This document shows positions 52,546 through 61,199 of a stretch of 64,000 bases of DNA, one piece after another. This stretch comes from Pseudomonadota bacterium (GTDB lineage Bacteria; Pseudomonadota; Gammaproteobacteria; Burkholderiales; Burkholderiaceae_E): assembly GCA_023388075.1 (NCBI GenBank), contig JAEWGX010000002.1:1-64000 (forward strand). Reading direction: 5' to 3'. A program made the translations under genes and the position numbers. The stretch's first letter is position 1. Every line of letters begins with the position of its first letter. The notes under the pieces were generated by a model. It did no database searches. It was given only the letters and a program-made list of their open reading frames with translations, and was not told where the DNA came from.

Positions 52546-53594
52546 AGGGGATAGTCCACGGGGAACTCGTACCCAGCTTCGGCGAGGAAGCGGACGTAGG
52601 TCTTCAGCACCTCGGTGGCGGGCTGTCCCTTGGCATCGAGCTCCTTGGCCGAGCGGCCAGGCAGGTCCTTCAGGCGCTCGGCCCACTTGGCGCGCTCCTC
52701 GACCGGTAGGGTGTACACGGTGACACCTTCGGCCTGCAGGCTCTTTTCGAGGTCGATGTCGCGCTGGCGGCTGCGCTCGGCTACCTGCATCGCGGATTCG
52801 GCGGCGACCTCGTCGATGATCGCGACCACTTCCTTCGGCAGCTTCGCGCGGGTCTCGAGGTTCATGAAGGCGACCAGCGTGCTGAGCGAGCCCATTCCGG
52901 TCTTGGTGAAATACTTCGCCACCTCCTTCAGCTTGAAGGCTTCCAGGCCGGATATGAAGAAGTAGGAAGCATCTATCAGCTTGTTCTGCGCGGCCTGGTA
53001 GTGCTCACCGATGCCGAGGTTGACGGGTACGGCATCCACCGCCATGAAGAGCGGAGCGTTGGTTCCCGCGACCCCGATCCGCTTGCCTTGCAGCTCCGCG
53101 ATGGTCTTCCACTCGAAGGTGCTGGTCAGCCCGTACGCTTCGGTCGTCATGGCGGCCAGCACGTACGAGTTGTACGGCTTCATGCTGTCCTGCAATGCCG
53201 GCATCTCGGCGATCATGCGGTTCGACACCTTCTGCTGCAGCACCGGGTCCGGCGAGGTGAACGGCATGTAGGCGCTGTAGTTGAGGAGGCCGGCACGCGA
53301 CTGCTCGAAGCCGATCGGGGAGAGGCCGATGTCGAGCGTGCCCTTCTGGACCGCCTCGACGGCGCCGTCGACCTTGGCCACGCTGCCGCCCCAGGCCTTG
53401 ATGAAGCGCACGCGGTGGGGGGTCCTCTCTCTCACCCGCTTGGCCACCTCCGTCGCGAAGTGCTTGTCGAAGACATCCACATAGGTGAGGCCGGTGGTGT
53501 GGCCCCCGCCCATGCGCAAGGTGAAGTTGTCGGCGTGTGCGAGGCCGCAGGCGGCTGCGGTCGCGATGGCCGCCAACGTTCGAGCGAGTCTCAT
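52542..53594 (-). CDS. dctP: TRAP transporter substrate-binding protein DctP
   Basis: A 350-residue periplasmic receptor. The signal peptide ends near GLAHA; the mature part has VFDKHFATEVAKRV, KAWGGSVAKVDGAVEAVQKGTLDIG and AELQGKRIGVAG. ATG at 53594 is preceded by AGGAGA and overlaps the upstream hydrolase stop in ATGA. The ligand is unknown; neighbouring cupin and hydrolase suggest an organic acid or ester. Confidence 0.93.
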   Translation of the reverse strand: MRLARTLAAIATAAACGLAHADNFTLRMGGGHTTGLTYVDVFDKHFATEVAKRVRERTPHRVRFIKAWGGSVAKVDGAVEAVQKGTLDIGLSPIGFEQSRAGLLNYSAYMPFTSPDPVLQQKVSNRMIAEMPALQDSMKPYNSYVLAAMTTEAYGLTSTFEWKTIAELQGKRIGVAGTNAPLFMAVDAVPVNLGIGEHYQAAQNKLIDASYFFISGLEAFKLKEVAKYFTKTGMGSLSTLVAFMNLETRAKLPKEVVAIIDEVAAESAMQVAERSRQRDIDLEKSLQAEGVTVYTLPVEERAKWAERLKDLPGRSAKELDAKGQPATEVLKTYVRFLAEAGYEFPVDYPL

Positions 53595-54415
53595 GCAGGG
53601 TCTCCTTTCGTGTGTCCGGGTCGCTCCAGGATGCTGGCGAGCAGTTGCTGGTAGCCCCGTGGGTTGAGCAGATGCGGGTAGTGACCACCGCTGTCGAGCG
53701 TGACGTGGCGCGATCCCGGGTACCTCGAGCGCACGCGGGCGCGGACGTCCGATGGGATGATCGGATCGTCCGTGCAGTCCAGGACGGTCACCGCGTCCGC
53801 TGGGATCGGCAGCGCCGGGCAGGGCAGGGCTTCCACCACGCCACGCAGTCGCGCGGCGAGGTTCTCGGCGTCTTGACGCTCCGCCAGCATGCGGCGCTGA
53901 AGGCGCTGCATCGGCGAGGCCGGCGCTGATTCGATGCGGTCGAGCCACTGGCGGTGCAGCTCCTCGGCCGGCGTCGACCTGATCGATTCACGGTCGAACA
54001 GAGGATTGCCGGCCAGGTCGTTGCCTTCGACGAAACCGTTGCCGATGACGAGGTTTGCCACCAACCGGGGTTGCCGCAACGCGAAGTACTGACTCCACCA
54101 GGCCGCGAACGACGACCCCACCACGGTCGCCGACTCCACCGCGAGATGGTCGAGCAGGGCAGCCAGCCCGTCGGCGAGCGCGGCAGGATCGGAGAGGGCC
54201 GGATAGGTCACCGCGACCAGGCGCGCCTCGTCGCCCATTGCCTCCAGCGTCAGGGCGAAGACTCCCGCGTCGCCCATCGAACCGGGTAGCAGCACCGCGA
54301 CCGCGCCTTCGCAGGCGGTGTCGAGCCACCGCCACTCGTATCCATCGACGACGAGCGACTGCCATTCCCAGCGCCGTTCGACCCTCTCGAGGGACTCGAG
54401 GATCTCGACGCTCAA
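53591..54415 (-). CDS. Alpha/beta-hydrolase-fold protein
   Basis: A 274-residue protein with the hydrolase fold: VLLPGSMGDAGVF, nucleophile elbow VVGSSFAAW (GxSxA rather than GxSxG), ACID near VLDCTDDPIIP and histidine in GGHYPHLL. It lies between cupin and dctP genes with 4-bp overlaps on both sides, so it belongs to that operon and probably cleaves the imported compound or its oxidised product. Confidence 0.85.
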   Translation of the reverse strand: MSVEILESLERVERRWEWQSLVVDGYEWRWLDTACEGAVAVLLPGSMGDAGVFALTLEAMGDEARLVAVTYPALSDPAALADGLAALLDHLAVESATVVGSSFAAWWSQYFALRQPRLVANLVIGNGFVEGNDLAGNPLFDRESIRSTPAEELHRQWLDRIESAPASPMQRLQRRMLAERQDAENLAARLRGVVEALPCPALPIPADAVTVLDCTDDPIIPSDVRARVRSRYPGSRHVTLDSGGHYPHLLNPRGYQQLLASILERPGHTKGDPA

Positions 54416-54969
54416 TTCGCGCTCTCTTCCTGGACGTAGCCCTTTGCCTTCAGCTCGGCCATGGCCTCGGGCGAGAACTCCGCCTTCGGCGCGTCACCGC
54501 CGATCACGAACAGAAGCCAATGGGTCGTATCCGGTTCCTCGTGGGTCACGTTCTCGAAGCGGCGCTGCACGCCCGCGGGAAAAGAGATCACGTCGCGAGG
54601 GCCGAGCTCGAAGGCCTCGACCTTTCCGTCCACCTCCCAGGAGCAGCGCCACCGGCCGGTCATGGGCATGAAAGTCTCGTTGGTATCGTGGTTATGCATC
54701 ATCGGCCCCTTGCCAGGCGCCGCTTCGCAGAACCCCAGGTTGAATCCCTCGTTGATTCGGATGGCGGCCGTCTCCGCCGCGCCGGCGCCGACCGGCGAGT
54801 GGGCGTTCTCCCCCTCGGGGGGCTGGAATCCGATGACGTTGTAGAGCCGGCGCACCGCGGAGGGGTACTTGCTGTCGGGCAGGCCGCCGTCGTGGCCGAT
54901 GAGATCCTTGAAGCGGGCGACGCGCTTCTCCATCTCCTCACGCGTGACGCGTATCGTGGGCAATGCCAT
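54412..54969 (-). CDS. Cupin-domain protein
   Basis: A 185-residue protein with one cupin barrel: GPMMHNHDTNETFMPMTG gives the metal-binding histidines and glutamate, and DVISFPAGVQRRFENVT is the second motif. ATG at 54969 is the first gene of the operon after the divergent LysR region; the frame is open to 55035. It could be a dioxygenase, isomerase or binding protein; sequence alone does not decide. Confidence 0.87.
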   Translation of the reverse strand: MALPTIRVTREEMEKRVARFKDLIGHDGGLPDSKYPSAVRRLYNVIGFQPPEGENAHSPVGAGAAETAAIRINEGFNLGFCEAAPGKGPMMHNHDTNETFMPMTGRWRCSWEVDGKVEAFELGPRDVISFPAGVQRRFENVTHEEPDTTHWLLFVIGGDAPKAEFSPEAMAELKAKGYVQEESAN

Positions 54970-55059
54970 AGTGGTGGTCTCCTTCGTGTTGGCCCGCACG
55001 CTGACGGACCGGAACAGCGTATTGAGCGGCACCACGGCCAGGGGTGCAATCGCGTCAGG

Positions 55060-55093
55060 CGATAATGGCTATCGGTGCGGTTGGTGCACCAAC
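55060..55093. promoter_or_regulatory. Two palindromes in the cupin/LysR divergent promoter
   Basis: CGATA-atggc-TATCG (55060-55074) is followed by the perfect 14-bp palindrome GTTGGTGCACCAAC (55080-55093), 31 bp before the LysR ATG. Paired dyads in a divergent LysR promoter are typical of LysR binding and activation sites. Confidence 0.55.
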
Positions 55094-55124
55094 GGCGATT
55101 CGCCCGCTCACTTCCCCTTTCCCG

Positions 55125-56042
55125 ATGCGACTGAGAGACGTCGACTTGAACCTGCTCGTGGCGTTCGACGCGCTGATGCGCGAATGCCATGTGACTCGCG
55201 CGGCCTACCTGCTCGGTATCAGCCAGTCTTCGATGAGCCTCGCGCTGGCGAAGCTGCGGGTCCTGTTCCACGACCAGTTGCTCGTCCGTTCGGGTGCCGG
55301 CCTGGTTCCGACCGTCAAAGCCCGGGCCCTCGCGCCCGAGGTCCAGCGCGTCCTCGGCGACATCGATCTGCTGCTCAACGACTCGCGTCCATTCGAACCC
55401 GGGGCGGTGAAGGATACGGTCACGATGATCGTGATCGACTACATCGATTTCGTCGTTCTTCCGGACCTGATCGGCCGATTGCAGCGCGAGGCCCCAGGGC
55501 TGTCCTTGCGCATCGTCGGACCGAATCCGCGGCGCCTTGGCGAGATCATGAGCAAGGGAGATGTCGACCTGGCGCTGACCTATTTCCCCGCGCCCCCCGA
55601 GAACGTGCGCACCCGTCCTCTCTTCGACGACCGGATGGTGAGCATCGCGCGCAAGGACCATCCCATGCTGGCCGAGACGGTGTCGCTCGAGGCCTTTTGC
55701 GCTCAGTCGCACGTGGCCATCGAGCCGGCGGAGGGCGCCCGCATGTACAACGAGCTCGTCGACGACGCGCTCCGTCGCCGCGGCGCCTCGCGACGCATCG
55801 CCTTGTCGAAGCCGACCTTTCTTGGCGTCCCGTTTCTCGTGGCGAGCACGGACCTGGTGGCGACGCTGCCGCGCCTGGTGGCGGAACGATTCGCCCACAT
55901 GGCACCGATCGAGCTCTTTGCACCGCCGATCGAGGTGCAACCGATCGACATCGTGATGATGTGGCACGACCGGACGCACAACAACCCGCTGCACCGGTGG
56001 CTGCGCGAGTTGATCGCCGAGGTGTGCCAGCGCTGGCGATGA
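55125..56042 (+). CDS. LysR-family transcriptional regulator, NodD/SyrM-like
   Basis: A 305-residue regulator starting MRLRDVDLNLLVAFDALM, then an HTH (TRAAYLLGISQSSMSLALAKL) and LVRSGAGLVPT, which match the NodD/NahR-like group that often senses aromatic compounds. ATG at 55125 is the family-typical start, although the frame is open to 55044. It diverges from the cupin-TRAP operon and probably controls it. Its 3' end abuts a PhzF remnant. Confidence 0.92.
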   Translation: MRLRDVDLNLLVAFDALMRECHVTRAAYLLGISQSSMSLALAKLRVLFHDQLLVRSGAGLVPTVKARALAPEVQRVLGDIDLLLNDSRPFEPGAVKDTVTMIVIDYIDFVVLPDLIGRLQREAPGLSLRIVGPNPRRLGEIMSKGDVDLALTYFPAPPENVRTRPLFDDRMVSIARKDHPMLAETVSLEAFCAQSHVAIEPAEGARMYNELVDDALRRRGASRRIALSKPTFLGVPFLVASTDLVATLPRLVAERFAHMAPIELFAPPIEVQPIDIVMMWHDRTHNNPLHRWLRELIAEVCQRWR

Positions 56043-56142
56043 AGGCGTTCGCGCAGGCCGAACCGGTGCCCGGATCCTCGTAGACCGCGCTGCCCGGCCG
56101 CCTGATGAAGAAGCGCGCCTGGGCCACGCGCCTGCCTGCCAC
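56041..56142 (-). pseudogene. PhzF-family C-terminal remnant
   Basis: Only about 34 residues are recognisable (AQARFFIRRPGSAVYEDPG, then TGSACANAF), matching the conserved EDPgTGSAcAN region of PhzF-like isomerases. The fragment starts at 56142 and runs into the end of the LysR gene, where the reading frame continues as unrelated shadow sequence. Upstream of 56142 is the aldehyde dehydrogenase end. It is a leftover of a deleted gene. Confidence 0.6.
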
Positions 56143-56150
56143 TCAGGCTG

Positions 56151-57575
56151 TCATTGCAGCGCTTCGATCCGCTTGATCACCGCTTCCTTCGCCGCGTCAG
56201 CGAAAGGCGGACGACTGCGTGCCAGCACTGATTCGTCGGCGCGCTGGTGCAGCACCGTCTTCGCATTGCTGAAGGTACGGAATCCTTCCTTCCCCCGGTA
56301 TCTGCCCATGCCGCTGGGGCCCACGCCACCGAACGGCAGCGCCTCATAGAACAACTGGCAGCGAACGTCGTTCACCACGATACTGCCGGTCGCCACCGAC
56401 CTCACCACCTCGGCCTCCTCGGCGGGGTCCGTCCCGAAGTAGCAGGCGGACAGCGGACGATCGTTGCGACGTATCGCGTCGAGCGCTTCGGAGAGGTCAC
56501 GGTACTCCAGGATCGGCAGCAGCGGCCCGAAGATCTCCTCCTGCATCACGCGCGCATCGAAAGTCGCGCCAGTGAGCATCACGAACGGAAACCGGCCCTG
56601 GCGCCGATCGTCTCGAGCGACGCATCGTCGGGATGGGCGTGCAGCGTGACACCTCTCTGCCTTGCGTCGTCCAGCAGTGCGCGGAGCCGGGCAAAGTTGC
56701 GTTCGTCGATGATCGCGGTGTAGTCCTCGTTGTTCAGCAGATCGGGGTAGATGGCGCTGGCCGCCTGGTCGAACGCCGCGACCCAACGCCGGGTTTCCCC
56801 CTCCGGTACCAGGACATAGTCGGGGAGCGACACAGACCTGGCCGGCGGAAGCAAGCTTGCCCGTCACGATGCGATGGGCAGTGCTCCGCGGTTCGGCGCT
56901 TCGCCCGATGACGACCGGGCTCTTGCCGCCCATCTCCAGCGTGACGGGGACGAGGTTCTCCGCGGCCGCACGCATCACGCGCCGGCCCACTGACGTCGAT
57001 CCGGTATAGATCAGGTGATCGAACGGCTGCGCGGCGAACTGGGCTGCCACTTCGCTGTCTCCCGTCACCACGGCGAGCTCGGTCGTTTCGAAGAACTCCG
57101 CGAAGGCAGCTCGCAACGCCTCGGCAGTCCGCGGCGCGAACTCCGACAGCTTGAGCATCACGCGGTTGCCCGCGCCGAAGGCGCCGGCGGCGGCAATGCT
57201 GGCAAGGAGCACCGGTCCGTTCCAGGGGATGATCGCGCCGACGACCCCCAGCGGTTCATGGCGCACCTCGGCCCACGTGCCATGCTGCTCCACCTCGGCC
57301 GGAAGCGCGACGCGAACCGGTTGCATCCATTCCTCGAGGTGTGCCTTCGTATAGTCGACCGCCGCGACGGTGCCCAGGATGTCACCGGTGCGGCTGGAGA
57401 ACCTGGACCTCCCGCCGAAATCGCCATAGAGGGCTTCGACCAGATCATGCTCGTGTCGGAGCACCGCCTTGGAGAGACGCGTCAGCCGGTCCAGCCGCAC
57501 GTCGAGGTCCGGCCAGCCATCCCTGCGGAACGCCGCGCGCTGGCCGTCGAGGATTCCCCGTATCGATTCACTCAT
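56151..57575 (-). pseudogene. Aldehyde dehydrogenase (coniferyl-aldehyde dehydrogenase-like) with two compensating frameshifts
   Basis: The N-terminal half (VGAIIPWNGPVLL, FDHLIYTGSTSVGRRV, VTLEMGGKSP, SAGQVCVAP with the catalytic Cys) and the C-terminal part (MQEEIFGPLLPILEYRD, GGVGPSGMGRYRG) are in one frame. Between about 56595 and 56825 the family-like sequence (DYVLVPEG, YTAIIDERNFARLRALLDDAR) lies in another frame. The first shift maps to a GGGG run at 56822-56825, one base longer than needed; the second, a missing base, is near 56590-56605. Read straight through, about 78 residues are garbled. It is either an assembly error or a true pseudogene. It follows the ThDP enzyme by 27 bp. Confidence 0.85.
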
Positions 57576-57602
57576 GACTTCCTCCGGATGGTTCCGATTC
57601 GA

Positions 57603-59318
57603 TCATCCCTGGCAGACGACGTGCACCAGGGCCTGCCGTCCTTCCTCGCGGACCACGGTCATGGCTTGCTTCAGCGCGCCCGGTAGCTCGTCGCTTCGGC
57701 GCACCGTCGTGCCGAAGCCGCCGAATGCCTCGACGATCCGCTGGTAGCTGGCCTGGCATCCGAAGTCGACCAGTGGCATCGGTTCCTGCCTGGCGGCCCA
57801 GCCGTCCGGATGCACGCCCAGAACGCTCTTTCGGACTTCGTTCCAGCCGCCGTTGTCGAAGACGATCAAGAGCAGCGGAAGGTTGTTCGCGGCGCAGACA
57901 TGGTGGCACGAGGTCGGCACCGCATAGTGATACGAGCCGTCGCCCACGGTGCAGACGACGACACGCTCCGGCCTTGCCGCCCGGACGCCGAGCGCTGCCG
58001 CGAAGCCCCAGCCCAGCCCTCCCGCGTGAGACGGCCCGAAGTATGCTCCGGCTGCGTCGGGCGCCGTGATCCGCAAGTCTGCCGGATACTCGTTGACGAG
58101 GATCGTGTCGTGGGCGAGCACCTGCGCGACGCAGGCGCTCGCCCAGGTGGGCGTGATCCCGTCCTTCCTGGCGTCGTCCGCGATCGCCTGCTCGAGCGTG
58201 GCCCGGGCCGCACTTCGACGCCGGGCGTGCTCGGCGATACGATCCGCGGCTGTCGACGTGGCGACGCGTTCCGCGACGAGGCCCGCCAACTCCCGGAGCG
58301 CAGGCGCCGGGTCGGCAATGATCGGTACGTCGCAGCGAAAGCCCCGCATCGGATAGCGCTGGTAGAACGGCTCGATACCCAGCTGGATCACCCGGGTGGA
58401 TTCGCGCATCGGGGTTCGGGCCTCGAACCAGGGGACGTCCGACTCGACGACCAGGACGACATCGGCGTCGACGAGCTCCTCGCGGACCTGCGAGGCGAAG
58501 AGGTAGCCGAGATGACAGGGGTGCGACGGGGGAAAATTGGCGTAGACCGGGCTCGCTTCCAGCACGCCGAAGCCGCCGGCCTCGGCCAGCTCCACCAGCG
58601 CTTCGCGCGCGGCGACGTCGCGCCCGATCTCCGAAGTGACGATCACGGGATTCCGGGCGGCGACGAGCAGCTCGGCGGCCTCGATCAGGCGGCTGGGATC
58701 GGGATACCGCCGGGCGTCGACCACGCGGCGACTCGGTACATCGGCCGATATGAAGTCGATGCGTTGCGCCAGGAGCTCCCGCGGGATGGAAAGGTAGACC
58801 GGGCCGCAAGGCTCGGCCGTGGCCATCTCGAACGCCCGGTCGATCACCGCCTCCAGCTGGTCGGCATTGCGAAGCTCGTAGTCCCACTTGACGTACTCGC
58901 GAACGAGCGCGCCCTGATCGAAGCTTTCCTGGGCCCACATCACGTGGATGTCCCTCGCGCCCGTGACACCGGGCCGCTCGGAGATCGGTGAGCGCGCCGC
59001 AATCACGATCATCGGAATCCGGGCCCGGGAAGCGTTGATCAGGCCGCCGAGCGCGTTGGCGGTGCCGACGGTAGAGTAGAGGTACACCGCCTGCGGCTCC
59101 CCGGTTGCGGCGTAGTAGCCATGCGCCATCGCCACGGCGGTCTGCTCGTGCGGCGTGAGCACGCCCTGCGGCGTCGGCAATCCATGCGCGCGCTTCTTGG
59201 CGATCGCCTCGAGCATCGACGTGGGCGCGCCGCCGAAGAGCAGCTTCACGCCTCGTGCGTGAAGCAGCTCCAGGAGTGCCTCGCCAACGGTTTCTACGGG
59301 AAAGGTCTGTCTGGACAT
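57603..59318 (-). CDS. Thiamine-diphosphate-dependent enzyme (benzoylformate decarboxylase/acetolactate synthase-like)
   Basis: A 571-residue ThDP enzyme with the catalytic glutamate at Glu58 (TPHEQTAVAMAHGYY), a central domain and the C-terminal GDGSYHYAVPTS cofactor motif continuing to FDNGGWNEVRKS. It precedes the aldehyde dehydrogenase gene and follows a TRAP transporter, which suggests decarboxylation of an imported 2-oxo acid to an aldehyde. Acetolactate-type carboligation cannot be excluded. Confidence 0.87.
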   Translation of the reverse strand: MSRQTFPVETVGEALLELLHARGVKLLFGGAPTSMLEAIAKKRAHGLPTPQGVLTPHEQTAVAMAHGYYAATGEPQAVYLYSTVGTANALGGLINASRARIPMIVIAARSPISERPGVTGARDIHVMWAQESFDQGALVREYVKWDYELRNADQLEAVIDRAFEMATAEPCGPVYLSIPRELLAQRIDFISADVPSRRVVDARRYPDPSRLIEAAELLVAARNPVIVTSEIGRDVAAREALVELAEAGGFGVLEASPVYANFPPSHPCHLGYLFASQVREELVDADVVLVVESDVPWFEARTPMRESTRVIQLGIEPFYQRYPMRGFRCDVPIIADPAPALRELAGLVAERVATSTAADRIAEHARRRSAARATLEQAIADDARKDGITPTWASACVAQVLAHDTILVNEYPADLRITAPDAAGAYFGPSHAGGLGWGFAAALGVRAARPERVVVCTVGDGSYHYAVPTSCHHVCAANNLPLLLIVFDNGGWNEVRKSVLGVHPDGWAARQEPMPLVDFGCQASYQRIVEAFGGFGTTVRRSDELPGALKQAMTVVREEGRQALVHVVCQG

Positions 59319-59388
59319 GGAATACCTGCTTTCCTAGATTCTTGTCACGGCGGGGGACCGTGTCGCGACCGGACGACCGCGAAGGGCG

Positions 59389-60672
59389 CTACATCCGGCT
59401 TGGCAGCCAGAGCGTCAGCGCCGGCCAAAGCGCGAGCACTCCGATCCGGACCAGGTCCGCCACCAGGAACGGGATGAGCGCGCGAAATACCGGGCCGGGA
59501 TCGATGTCCTTCAGCACCGAGGTGAGCACGAACACGTTGATGCCGAATGGCGGTGTCAGGAGGCCGATCTCGATCGTGACGACAACGAGAATCCCGAACC
59601 AGATCAGGTCGATCCCTGCTGCATCCACCAGCGGCAACACGATCGGAATCGTCACGAACAGCGTGGAGAAGCTCTCGAAGAAGCAGCCGAGAAACAGATA
59701 GAGGAGGATGATCAGGAGCACGAGCAGCCAGGGCTCCGGATCGGTCTCCTGCACGAACTCGCCGAAGGCTTCGGGCGCCCCGGTCATCCCGATGAAGTTG
59801 CTCATGATGAGCGAGCCGAGCAGTATCGGGAAAAGCGCGCCGGTGGTCCGCACTGCATTCACGATGGCCTGTCGCAACTGGTGCCGGTTCATTCCGCGCA
59901 GCACCGCGAGCAGAAACGCGCCGAAGGACCCGATCCCGGCCCCTTCGGTCGCGGTGAAGATCCCGCCATACATGCCGCCGATGACCAGCGTGAACAGCGC
60001 GACGACGCCCCAGACCGGGTAGAGGGCGCTCAGACGCTCCTTCCAGCTGAACGATTCGCCCCGCGGCCCGGCCTGCGGGTTGCGCCAGACCACCCAGAGT
60101 ACCGCGCAGACATAGAGGATCGCGCCCAGAATCCCGGGAAGGATGCCTGCGAGGAAGAGCTTGGCGATGTTCTGCTCTGCCAGTATCCCGTAGATGATGA
60201 GGATGACACTGGGCGGGATGAGGATGCCGAGCGTCCCGCCCGCGGCAATGGTCGCGAGCGAGAAAGGCGCCGCGTAGTCGAACGATCGCATCGGCGGATA
60301 GGAGACCTTGGCCATGGTCGCCGCCGACGCGACGCTCGATCCGGAGATCGCGGCGAAGCCGCTGGATGCGAGGATCGATGAAACCGCGAGGCCTCCGGGC
60401 ATCCTGCCGATGAGCGTGTAGGCCGCCCGGAACAGGTCGTGCCCGAGACCACTCGACGAGACGAAGTTGCCCATGAGCACGAACAGGGGGATCACGGACA
60501 GCGAGTATGCGCCGAGCTCGAACGCGACCCCGGCGGCCATCCTGCCGGCGATGCCGAGATCCAGGAAGTACGCGTAACCGAAGAAGCCGACGAGCCCGAG
60601 CGCGAGACCTACCGGCATGCGCAGCATGATCAGGGCCAGCAGGACGGCAAGCCCGATGAAGAAGACCAGCAC
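59389..60672 (-). CDS. dctM: TRAP transporter large permease DctM
   Basis: A 427-residue membrane subunit with about 12 helices: LRMPVGLALGLVGFFGY, SVASAATMAKVSYPPM, GTLGILIPPSVILIIYGILAEQ and LLTPPFGINVFVLTS. The start is a GTG at 60672, one base after the dctQ stop, with GAGG just before it. It belongs to the second TRAP operon and is not closely related to the first DctM. Confidence 0.95.
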   Translation of the reverse strand: MLVFFIGLAVLLALIMLRMPVGLALGLVGFFGYAYFLDLGIAGRMAAGVAFELGAYSLSVIPLFVLMGNFVSSSGLGHDLFRAAYTLIGRMPGGLAVSSILASSGFAAISGSSVASAATMAKVSYPPMRSFDYAAPFSLATIAAGGTLGILIPPSVILIIYGILAEQNIAKLFLAGILPGILGAILYVCAVLWVVWRNPQAGPRGESFSWKERLSALYPVWGVVALFTLVIGGMYGGIFTATEGAGIGSFGAFLLAVLRGMNRHQLRQAIVNAVRTTGALFPILLGSLIMSNFIGMTGAPEAFGEFVQETDPEPWLLVLLIILLYLFLGCFFESFSTLFVTIPIVLPLVDAAGIDLIWFGILVVVTIEIGLLTPPFGINVFVLTSVLKDIDPGPVFRALIPFLVADLVRIGVLALWPALTLWLPSRM

Positions 60673-60673
60673 C

Positions 60674-61168
60674 TCAGTACTCCTCCGACGCCTGCTTGTC
60701 CTCGGCCGGTCGCTTCATGATCACGGAAAGGAGCGAGAGAATCGCCGCGATGAAAAGCGCGACCGCAACGGCCCAGGCCACCGGCGCAAGCGGCAGGTGC
60801 ATCACCGGCGTGAACTCCACCCGCTTGCCTTGCCCGAGCTCGAAGACCCAGAGGCCGAGGAAGGAGAACGCGGCGGCGATCGCCAGGCGGAACGCCACGT
60901 AGGCGGCACGCTGGAACCGCGGCAGGCGCCCGATCCACGAGTCCAGCAGCGTGACCTCGATATGATCGTCGCGAGCCATGGCGATGGCGATGCTCACGAA
61001 GATCATCACCGCCAACAGTACCTCCGTCAGCTCGAAGCCCGCCGCGAGCGGGCGTTCCAGCAGGTAGCGGAAGACCACGTCGACGACAGTGACCAGCATG
61101 ATCGCCACCAGCAGGACGGACCCGAGCAGCTCCAGGGCCGAGACGATCGTCTTGCGGAATCGCTCCAT
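60674..61168 (-). CDS. dctQ: TRAP transporter small permease DctQ
   Basis: A 164-residue four-helix protein with VVDVVFRYLLERPLAAGFELTEVLLA and an alternating hydrophobic C-terminal half, as in DctQ. It sits between dctP and dctM. The closing LSVIMKRPAEDKQASEEY is a short hydrophilic tail. Confidence 0.93.
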   Translation of the reverse strand: MERFRKTIVSALELLGSVLLVAIMLVTVVDVVFRYLLERPLAAGFELTEVLLAVMIFVSIAIAMARDDHIEVTLLDSWIGRLPRFQRAAYVAFRLAIAAAFSFLGLWVFELGQGKRVEFTPVMHLPLAPVAWAVAVALFIAAILSLLSVIMKRPAEDKQASEEY

Positions 61169-61199
61169 CGGTCAGGTCGCCGTCCGGTTGCGCGACGGC

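Noticed and set aside
55546..56142. A 198-codon minus-strand gene
   Set aside because: Only its first 34 codons resemble PhzF; the rest is antisense to the LysR gene.
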